This document shows positions 1 to 4,643 of a stretch of 9,643 bases of DNA, in pieces (position 1 is the stretch's first letter; every line of letters starts with the position of its first letter). The DNA comes from an uncultured Clostridia bacterium. GTDB lineage: Bacteria; Bacillota; Clostridia; TANB77; CAG-508. The position numbers and the translations under genes are program-made. The DNA lies in contig CAOSZT010000087.1 in the NCBI GenBank assembly GCA_948528155.1, forward strand, positions 1-9,643. The letters are read 5' to 3'. Under the pieces are notes generated by a model. The model had not been told where the DNA came from and searched no databases. It saw only the letters and a list, made by a program, of their open reading frames with translations.

Positions 1-162
1 CGTTTATATGAAAAAGAAGATGGTCATTCTACATGGGTTAGACCAGAAAAAATGTTTTTATCTGAAATTCCAGAAAGACCTGATAATGTAACTGGTCAAA
101 AACATAGATTTGAATTAATTGAAAATTTAGATATAGAAATTAATTTACTAAATAATAAATAA
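1..162 (+). CDS. 3' end of a DUF1653-domain protein (5' end outside window)
   Basis: The frame is open from the first base to a TAA at 160-162, giving 53 residues of a protein that starts upstream. The visible part is the second half of a DUF1653-like domain: an LYEKEDG segment, then TWVRPEKMF, then TGQKHRFE. The complete gene 18 bp downstream has the same landmarks at its C-terminus (LYNNED, LWVRPATMF, TGQKHRFE), so the two are tandem paralogues, probably from a duplication and probably co-transcribed. Whether this copy also carries the deaminase-like N-terminal domain cannot be seen. The function of DUF1653 is unknown. Reading frame and homology to the neighbour are directly visible; the family name comes from motif memory. 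Confidence 0.8.
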   Translation, partial: RLYEKEDGHSTWVRPEKMFLSEIPERPDNVTGQKHRFELIENLDIEINLLNNK

Positions 163-180
163 AAAAAGAAGGTACTTAAT

Positions 181-975
181 ATGATTTTAAATGGAAAAGA
201 AATAGAAAAATTAATTAAAGAAAAAAATATTGTAAATAATTTTAACTTAGAAAATATTCGTTCTTCTTATGATATAACAATTAGTAATAAAGCATTAAAA
301 TTTAAAACTTTAGATAATGAAATATCTCTTTTTGATGCTTCTAAAATAGAAAATTTATATGAAGAAATTACTATAGACAATGGATATGCACTTTCTCCAC
401 ATGAAAGTATTTTACTATCTTTAAAAGAAAGTATAAACTTACCAAATAATATATTAGCACATATTAGGCCTAGAACATCTTTTAGTAGACTTGGATTATT
501 AATAAATTTTCAACATATAAATCCTGGTTATTGTGGTACTTTAAATATTCTGATGTATAATGTATCACCCAATTCATACAAAATATTTCCAAATATGAAT
601 ATAGGACAATTAGTATTGGAAACTTTATCATCCGAAGTTCCAGAAGAACTTTTATATTTTAATGAAAAAACACCTGTATATCAAAATGAGACTGGAAATA
701 GAGGCTCTAAAATTTACGCTGATTTTATAGGAAAAGTCTTTAGACATTACAAAGGAAATTATTATTTTGTAGAAAATATCAGTATGAATTCTGAAACTAT
801 GGAATATATGGTAGTTTATAAAACTCTATATAACAATGAAGATTCGAATTTATGGGTTAGACCTGCTACTATGTTTTTTGAAGAAATTGACCCTAACTTA
901 CCTAATAACATCACAGGTCAAAAACATAGATTTGAGATAGTTAACGAAATTGAAAAAGATTACACTAAAAAATAG
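181..975 (+). CDS. dCTP deaminase/dUTPase-fold protein fused to a C-terminal DUF1653 domain
   Basis: 264 residues; the ATG follows an AGAAGG ribosome site. Residues 1 to about 165 resemble the trimeric dCTP deaminase/dUTPase fold: an MILNGKEI start, SSYDI at 28-32, RPRTSFSRLGL at 96-106 (the phosphate-binding RSSLARLGL motif of Dcd), INPGYCGT at 113-120 and a GQLVLE strand at 142-147. When aligned by eye to E. coli Dcd, the catalytic Glu138 position falls on Leu124, and the loop before INPG is about two residues short, so ordinary dCTP deamination is doubtful. Residues 183-250 form a DUF1653 domain (FRHYKGNYYFV, SETMEYMVVYKTLY, WVRPATMF). The usual Dcd is about 190 residues without this tail. 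It lies 18 bp after a paralogue, in an apparent operon. It could bind a nucleotide or modified base without deaminating it; this is inference. Confidence 0.75.
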   Translation: MILNGKEIEKLIKEKNIVNNFNLENIRSSYDITISNKALKFKTLDNEISLFDASKIENLYEEITIDNGYALSPHESILLSLKESINLPNNILAHIRPRTSFSRLGLLINFQHINPGYCGTLNILMYNVSPNSYKIFPNMNIGQLVLETLSSEVPEELLYFNEKTPVYQNETGNRGSKIYADFIGKVFRHYKGNYYFVENISMNSETMEYMVVYKTLYNNEDSNLWVRPATMFFEEIDPNLPNNITGQKHRFEIVNEIEKDYTKK

Positions 976-978
976 GAT
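950..978 (+). promoter_or_regulatory. Candidate sigma-A promoter for serS
   Basis: TTGAAA at 950-955 and TAGGAT at 973-978 are separated by 17 bp. The -35 lies inside the last codons of the upstream gene and the -10 spans its stop codon. Transcription would start near 985, leaving a leader of roughly 80-95 nt before serS. No terminator is visible after the upstream gene, so readthrough is also possible. The -10 matches the consensus only moderately. Confidence 0.4.
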
Positions 979-982
979 GTGT

Positions 983-1042
983 CCCAGATTAAGATAGGTT
1001 TAAATCAATAGCAAGTTACATATATCTTATGCAGTAGCTGGG
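983..1042 (+). promoter_or_regulatory. Possible structured leader of serS
   Basis: Two nested complementary pairs are visible. CCCAG (983-987) pairs with CTGGG (1038-1042), and TAAGATA (990-996) pairs with TATCTTA (1023-1029). Together they would close a branched fold over most of the leader, starting at about the predicted transcript start. The second arm lies within the repeat that recurs after serS. There is no T-box consensus and no U-run, so this is not a recognisable riboswitch or terminator. The pairing is short and AT-rich and may be chance. Confidence 0.3.
1011..1034 (+). repeat. 24-bp direct repeat, copy 1 (before serS)
   Basis: Matches 2371-2394 at 21 of 24 positions in the same orientation. 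The shared core reads AAGTTACA, one variable base, ATATCTTAT, one variable base, CAG. The two copies bracket serS, one in its leader and one starting at the last base of its stop codon. The origin and function are unknown. Confidence 0.6.
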
Positions 1043-1078
1043 CAAAAAACGAAGAGAAATGGAGTGAAAAGTAATATT

Positions 1079-2371
1079 ATGATAGATATAAAATTTTTAA
1101 GAGAAAATCCTGACAAGATAAAAGAAAATATAAAAAAGAAATTTCAAGACACAAAAATAGCATTAGTAGATGAAGTTATTGATTTAGACATAAAAAACAG
1201 AGAGGCTAAACTAAATGGTGATAATTTAAGAGCAGAAAGAAAAACATTAAGTTCTCAAGTTGGTCTACTTATGAAAGAAGGAAAAAAAGAAGAAGCTGAA
1301 AATATAAAAAACAAAGTGCAAGAAGTAAACAATAAATTAGAGGAAAATGAAAAACTTGAAACAGAATATGCTGAAGCCATAAAAGAAAGAATGATGAAAA
1401 TTCCAAACATAATGCACGAATCAGTCCCTATTGGAAAAGATGATAGCGAAAATGTAGAAATCAAAAAATATGGTGATCCAATAGTTCCAGAATATGAAAT
1501 TCCATATCATGGTGAAATTATGGAAGCTCTTGGTGGACTTGATTTAGATAGTGCCAGACGTGTTGCTGGTAATGGTTTTTATTATCTTATAGGTGATATT
1601 GCGAGACTTCATTCAGCAGTTCTAACTTATGCAAGAGACTTTATGATTAACAAAGGTTTTACATACTGCATTCCCCCATTTATGATTCGTTCTGATGTTG
1701 TAACTGGTGTTATGAGTTTTGAAGAAATGGATGCTATGATGTACAAAATTGAGGGTGAAGATTTATATTTAATTGGTACAAGTGAACATTCAATGATTGG
1801 AAAATTTAAAGACCAAATTCTAAAAAAGGATAATATTCCTTATACAATGACATCATATTCACCTTGTTTTAGAAAAGAAAAAGGTGCACACGGTATAGAA
1901 GAACGTGGTGTTTATAGAATACATCAATTTGAAAAACAAGAAATGATAGTAGTCTGTGAGCCTGAAGATTCTTGGGAATGGTATGATAAAATGTGGTCTT
2001 ATACTGTTGAATTTTTTAGAAGCATGAATATTCCTGTTAGAACTTTAGAGTGTTGCTCTGGTGATTTAGCAGATTTAAAAGCAAAATCTTGTGATGTTGA
2101 AGCATGGTCTCCTAGACAACAAAAATATTTTGAAGTTGGTAGTTGTTCAAATTTGACTGATGCACAAGCAAGACGTTTAGGTATTAGAATTAAAGGTGAA
2201 AATGGAAATTATTTTGCACATACTTTAAATAATACTGTTGTCGCCCCACCTCGTATGCTTATTTCTATTATAGAAAATAATTATCAATCTGATGGAAGTG
2301 TTGTTATTCCTGAAGTTTTGAGACCATACATGGGAGGAAAAGAAAAAATTAATATAGATATTCAATCATAG
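1079..2371 (+). CDS. serS: Seryl-tRNA synthetase
   Basis: Charges tRNA(Ser) with serine in the cytoplasm; class II synthetase, 430 residues from the ATG at 1079. That start was chosen because the family begins MIDIKFLRENPD; an in-frame GTG at 1064 would add five residues. GGAGTG lies 12 nt before the ATG. An N-terminal helical arm at about 38-105 is rich in Lys and Glu, as expected for the tRNA-binding coiled coil. The catalytic domain shows TSEH (234-237, the serine-binding T-x-E), motif 2 (FRKEKGAHG and RIHQFEKQE, 264-288), CSGDL (326-330), and motif 3 (HTLNN to R392, then IIENN and PEVLRPYMGG). The GAHG loop, the PEDSWEWYDKM segment and the EAWSPRQQKYFEV stretch resemble the branch known from many archaea and some Clostridia rather than the E. 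coli/Bacillus form. Identity is secure; the subtype is a judgement by eye. Confidence 0.95.
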   Translation: MIDIKFLRENPDKIKENIKKKFQDTKIALVDEVIDLDIKNREAKLNGDNLRAERKTLSSQVGLLMKEGKKEEAENIKNKVQEVNNKLEENEKLETEYAEAIKERMMKIPNIMHESVPIGKDDSENVEIKKYGDPIVPEYEIPYHGEIMEALGGLDLDSARRVAGNGFYYLIGDIARLHSAVLTYARDFMINKGFTYCIPPFMIRSDVVTGVMSFEEMDAMMYKIEGEDLYLIGTSEHSMIGKFKDQILKKDNIPYTMTSYSPCFRKEKGAHGIEERGVYRIHQFEKQEMIVVCEPEDSWEWYDKMWSYTVEFFRSMNIPVRTLECCSGDLADLKAKSCDVEAWSPRQQKYFEVGSCSNLTDAQARRLGIRIKGENGNYFAHTLNNTVVAPPRMLISIIENNYQSDGSVVIPEVLRPYMGGKEKINIDIQS

Positions 2372-2394
2372 TAAGTTACAGATATCTTATACAG
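2371..2394 (+). repeat. 24-bp direct repeat, copy 2 (after serS)
   Basis: Second copy of the repeat at 1011-1034, differing at three positions. It starts at the last base of the serS stop codon and overlaps the left arm of the hairpins at 2375-2418. Confidence 0.6.
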
Positions 2395-2418
2395 AATTTA
2401 TAAAATAAATTCTGTAAC
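2375..2418 (+). promoter_or_regulatory. Two mutually exclusive hairpins between serS and engB
   Basis: One hairpin has a 12-bp stem, TACAGAATTTAT (2390-2401) with ATAAATTCTGTA (2405-2416), and an AAA loop. An alternative pairs GTTACAGA (2375-2382) with TCTGTAAC (2411-2418). Both use 2411-2416, so they cannot form together. No U-run follows, so neither is a classical intrinsic terminator; a processing or stability element between the two cistrons is possible. The pairing is directly visible; the role is inference. Confidence 0.4.
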
Positions 2419-2463
2419 CTTAGAAAACATTTAAAGCTTATATTATAAAGGAGTATATTTTAT

Positions 2464-3045
2464 ATGATAACAAATAATCCAAAATTTGAAATTTCAGCAG
2501 TTAAACCTACACAATATCCAAAAAATAATTTACCTGAAATTGTTTTAGTTGGTAAGTCAAATGTTGGAAAATCAAGTTTTATAAATACAATGATTAATAG
2601 AAAAAAATTGGCAAGGACAAGTAGTGAACCTGGAAAAACTCGTCAAATTAATTTTTATAATATAGATGAAAAATTTTATTTTGTTGATTTACCAGGTTAT
2701 GGTTACAGCAAAATGTCAAAAAAGGAACAAGAACAAGTAGGTCAATTTATTGAAGAATATCTTTTTAATAGACAACAAATTTCACTAATTATTTTTTTAG
2801 TAGATATTCGCCACTCTCCTACTTCTAATGATAAACTTATGTATGATTATGTTATTCGCTCTGGTCTTCCTTGTATGATTTTGGCTAATAAGGCTGATAA
2901 AGTTGCTATTACTAAGGTTGATGATACTACTAATAATTTGCAAAAATTACTAAATCCTATTGGTGATATTCCTACTTTTCCTTTTTCTTCTGAAAGAAAA
3001 ATTTATTTGGATAATGTGTGGAATGAAATTGAAAAATATATTTAA
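2464..3045 (+). CDS. engB: Ribosome-biogenesis GTPase EngB/YsxC (YihA)
   Basis: TRAFAC-class GTPase needed for late assembly of the 50S subunit in bacteria where it has been studied. 193 residues, the family's normal length. G1 is GKSNVGKS at 30-37, the G2 region SEPGKTR at 54-60, G3 DLPGYG at 75-80, G4 NKAD at 142-145 and G5 near FSSE at 174-177; DIRHSPT at 114-120 is also characteristic. The ATG is preceded by AAAGGAG at about 2447-2453. It follows serS by 92 bp on the same strand and ends just before a strong terminator, so it is probably the last gene of this transcription unit. Nothing about it is unusual. Confidence 0.97.
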   Translation: MITNNPKFEISAVKPTQYPKNNLPEIVLVGKSNVGKSSFINTMINRKKLARTSSEPGKTRQINFYNIDEKFYFVDLPGYGYSKMSKKEQEQVGQFIEEYLFNRQQISLIIFLVDIRHSPTSNDKLMYDYVIRSGLPCMILANKADKVAITKVDDTTNNLQKLLNPIGDIPTFPFSSERKIYLDNVWNEIEKYI

Positions 3046-3080
3046 AAGAAAGAGGAAATTTCTCCTCTTTCTTAATTTTT
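3046..3080 (+). terminator. Intrinsic terminator after engB
   Basis: AAGAAAGAGGA (3046-3056) pairs perfectly with TCCTCTTTCTT (3063-3073) around a 6-nt loop, followed by a T-rich tail (AATTTTTTATTT). It starts directly behind the engB stop. A short T-run also exists on the opposite strand, so it may terminate the convergent small gene as well. Confidence 0.85.
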
Positions 3081-3089
3081 TATTTATTT

Positions 3090-3377
3090 TTATTTACAGC
3101 AACAACATTTGCACTTTTTCTCTTTTTTTCTATTACAAAACATTAGTATAAGTGTTAATATTAACAATAATCCAAGAATTACTGCTAATACTATTATTGC
3201 TGGTAATGATAATAAAATTACTAATGCTAATGCTGCTCCAATTAATAATCCTATAACAAAAGTAAATGCTAATGCTAGTATTGTTGCTACTATTCCAAGA
3301 CAGTTCTTTTTACATTTGCATTTGTTGTCTCTGTTATCATAACAATATATTATTGATTCTTGTGGTTCCATTTTCAT
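3090..3377 (-). CDS. Small Cys-rich membrane protein of unknown function
   Basis: 95 residues. The N-terminal 26 residues are polar with Cys at 12, 20, 22 and 26. Residues 27-81 are almost entirely hydrophobic, enough for two membrane-spanning helices in a hairpin, with a Pro-containing turn near 57-60. The tail is basic and ends KKCKCCCCK (Cys 89 and 91-94). Both Cys-rich ends would face the same side if there are two helices. An AGGAGGTGA ribosome site lies just before the ATG at 3377 (4 nt after AGGAGG); the second ATG at 3371 is 10 nt away and is an alternative start. It has its own candidate promoter and is convergent with engB. I do not recognise a named family; metal binding or lipidation of the Cys clusters is speculation. 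Confidence 0.8.
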   Translation of the reverse strand: MKMEPQESIIYCYDNRDNKCKCKKNCLGIVATILALAFTFVIGLLIGAALALVILLSLPAIIVLAVILGLLLILTLILMFCNRKKEKKCKCCCCK

Positions 3378-3388
3378 GTCACCTCCTG

Positions 3389-3415
3389 TATAACACTTTT
3401 TGTTTTTGTGTTATA
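3389..3415 (-). promoter_or_regulatory. Inverted repeat at the start of the small membrane-protein transcript
   Basis: TATAACAC (3389-3396) and GTGTTATA (3408-3415) form an 8-bp inverted repeat with an 11-nt spacer. It lies between the candidate -10 and the ribosome site of the minus-strand gene, where an operator or a leader hairpin would sit. No U-run follows. The repeat is visible; regulation is inference. Confidence 0.4.
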
Positions 3416-3419
3416 TTAT

Positions 3420-3448
3420 ATATTATGCTTGTTTTGGAAATTTGTGAA
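3420..3448 (-). promoter_or_regulatory. Candidate promoter for the small membrane-protein gene
   Basis: On the minus strand TTCACA (3448-3443) and TAATAT (3425-3420) are separated by 17 bp. Start of transcription would fall near 3413, about 36 nt before the start codon. Both boxes are imperfect and the surrounding DNA is very AT-rich, so this is tentative. Confidence 0.35.
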
Positions 3449-3477
3449 TTTTATGTAAATTTTTTATGATTATTTTA

Positions 3478-3506
3478 TTGACTTTTATTGTTGTCTATTG
3501 TATAAT
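3478..3506 (+). promoter_or_regulatory. Strong sigma-A promoter for the orphan repeat gene
   Basis: TTGACT (3478-3483) and a perfect TATAAT (3501-3506) with a 17-bp spacer. Transcription should start near 3513, giving a leader of about 86 nt. In that leader ACTATAT (3540-3546) and ATATAGT (3565-3571) can pair around an 18-nt loop just before the ribosome site. This is among the best promoter matches in the window and shows that the downstream gene is expressed independently of its neighbours. Confidence 0.75.
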
Positions 3507-3598
3507 TTATTTATGTAACTGAATTAACTTAATATTTCTACTATATGGGAGATTTATTTTCTTTATATAGTGAAACACATTTTTAGGAGGACTTATTT

Positions 3599-4273
3599 AT
3601 GATGCATAACAATCCAACCTGTACTGGCTGTCCATGGCCAAATGACCCTGACTGTGAATACTGTCAAACTCCAGCCAAGGTAGAAGAAGAATGTAGGAAA
3701 AAAATCGCATTCAAGCGGAGGCACAATATAGACAGAGAAAAAGCAAAAGCAGAAAAAGCACTGCATATTTTACAAGCTTCTATTGACAGGCGTTCATTGA
3801 AGGCCAATGAAAAAAAAGCTATATCAAAAAATTTAAAAAATGTAGCTAAGAAATTGAAGGCCGATGAAAAAGAAGCTATATCAAAAAAGTTAAAAAATGT
3901 AGCTAAGAAATTGAAGACCGATGAAAAAGATGCTATATCAAAAAAGTTAAAAAATGTAGCTAAGAAAGTGCATCTGTCTGCAACTGTTATTATTCCTTTA
4001 TATCAAAAAAATATAAGTGGTAACAAATCTTCCGATATAAAAGAAAAACTGCAGAAGATAATATCAAACAAAGAAACCTCTACAAAGGATATTTGTATTT
4101 GCAAAAAAACTTTGTTGGCCTTCAAACTGGCTTCATATTATAACGGCTGTTTTGTTTCTGCTTGGCACACAACTCATGGCACCAACATAAAGTTTAACTT
4201 TTCTGATAAAAACTCATTAGAAAAGTTTAAAAATGACTGGGCAGATATTATTCAAGAGAATGTCCTAAAATAG
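3599..4273 (+). CDS. Orphan protein: N-terminal four-Cys cluster, triple Lys-rich repeat, conserved-looking C-terminal domain
   Basis: 224 residues, not recognised. AGGAGG lies 8 nt before the ATG at 3599; a second ATG follows at once. Region 1 (8-22) holds Cys 8, 11, 19 and 22 as CTGC and CEYC, the spacing of a small zinc-binding knuckle. Region 2 (about 32-66) is a highly charged helix-like stretch. Region 3 (67-123) is three tandem 19-residue units with the core AISKKLKNVAKK, Lys-rich and probably helical. Region 4 (about 126-224) mixes strands and helices, with Cys 166, 168 and 184, an aromatic FVSAWHTTHG segment, and a SLEKFKNDWADII helix. There is no signal peptide or membrane segment. 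Codons such as GGC, GCC and CGG are commoner than in the neighbours, which hints at transfer. It has its own promoter and terminator. Nucleic-acid binding through the Cys cluster and basic repeats is inference only. Confidence 0.85.
   Translation: MMHNNPTCTGCPWPNDPDCEYCQTPAKVEEECRKKIAFKRRHNIDREKAKAEKALHILQASIDRRSLKANEKKAISKNLKNVAKKLKADEKEAISKKLKNVAKKLKTDEKDAISKKLKNVAKKVHLSATVIIPLYQKNISGNKSSDIKEKLQKIISNKETSTKDICICKKTLLAFKLASYYNGCFVSAWHTTHGTNIKFNFSDKNSLEKFKNDWADIIQENVLK
3797..3967 (+). repeat. Three tandem 57-bp repeats inside the orphan gene
   Basis: Units are 3797-3853, 3854-3910 and 3911-3967, in frame, each coding 19 residues from Leu-Lys to Lys-Lys. Units 2 and 3 differ at 2 of 57 bases and units 1 and 2 at 3 of 57. 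The near-identity at DNA level indicates recent expansion, and copy number may vary between strains. Confidence 0.95.
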
Positions 4274-4345
4274 TAACCTAATAACCAAAAAATCCAACTC
4301 GATAAAAGTTGGATTTTTTGGTTATTAGGTTACTATTTTAGGACA
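4261..4345. terminator. Perfect 39-bp inverted repeat acting as bidirectional terminator
   Basis: Left arm 4261-4299 and right arm 4307-4345 are exact reverse complements around a 7-nt loop. The inner part (AAAAAATCCAACT with AGTTGGATTTTTT) has the form of an intrinsic terminator for both directions, between the orphan gene (+) and the DUF951 gene (-). The outer arm is unusually long and includes the last codons and TAG stop of the orphan gene. After a two-base mismatch on each side, AAGAG (4254-4258) and CTCTT (4348-4352) pair again, so the inverted duplication once spanned about 46 bp. This is far more stem than termination needs. Confidence 0.9.
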
Positions 4346-4368
4346 CCCTCTTCTTTGTTAATTAATAA

Positions 4369-4548
4369 TTATTTTTCAATCTTCTTTGTTATAACCTTCA
4401 AAGCCTTCTCCCTATTAAGCACCACAATATGTCCACATCCCTCACACTTAAGCTTAAAATCAACACCAACTCTAACAATCTCCCACAACTTACTTCCACA
4501 AGGATGCTGTTTTTTAGTTCTTACTATATCCCCAATATTGTATTGCAT
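4369..4548 (-). CDS. DUF951 family protein (YyzM-like)
   Basis: 59 residues from the ATG at 4548, chosen because AGAGGTG lies at 4560-4554 with good spacing and the family begins MxYxIGDIV; an in-frame upstream ATG at 4596 would add 16 residues that do not fit the family. Motifs: GDIVRTKK (6-13), HPCGS (15-19), W22, RVGVDFKLKC (26-35), CEGCG (35-39). The Cys of HPCG plus the CxxC pair could bind a metal. DUF951 proteins are small, widespread in Firmicutes and of unknown function; in Bacillus the homologue lies next to the GTPase gene ychF. Here it follows gltX by 95 bp on the same strand, with no clear terminator between, so co-transcription is likely. Confidence 0.88.
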   Translation of the reverse strand: MQYNIGDIVRTKKQHPCGSKLWEIVRVGVDFKLKCEGCGHIVVLNREKALKVITKKIEK

Positions 4549-4643
4549 ATACACACCTCTTTTCCAAAATCTCAAACAATCAATATTCAATTTCAAAAAA
4601 ATAGAATATACTAATCTATAACAAAGCTATAAAAAGATGCCCC

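Noticed and set aside
181..975. Antiphage dCTP deaminase defence gene
   Set aside because: The known defence deaminases have a zinc-dependent cytidine deaminase fold with HAE/PCxxC motifs. This protein has the unrelated Dcd/dUTPase fold and appears to lack the catalytic Glu.
979..1063. T-box riboswitch controlling serS
   Set aside because: The leader is under 100 nt and lacks the AGGGTGGNACCGCG antiterminator consensus and a terminator; the same holds for the gltX leader.
1255..1464. 69-codon minus-strand frame inside serS
   Set aside because: Shadow of the Lys/Glu-rich coiled-coil region of serS; Ser/Phe-rich translation, no ribosome site.
2960..3469. Three plus-strand frames (2960-3151, 3109-3342, 3266-3469)
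   Set aside because: They overlap the end of engB or run antisense to the small membrane-protein gene, which has a strong ribosome site and a sensible topology; the plus-strand translations are low-complexity.
3797..3967. CRISPR-like direct repeats
   Set aside because: The units are contiguous without spacers, are 57 bp long, stay in frame and encode a 19-residue protein repeat.
4355..4621. Plus-strand frames opposite the DUF951 gene (4355-4621 and 4429-4614)
   Set aside because: Antisense shadows of a recognised family protein with a good start.
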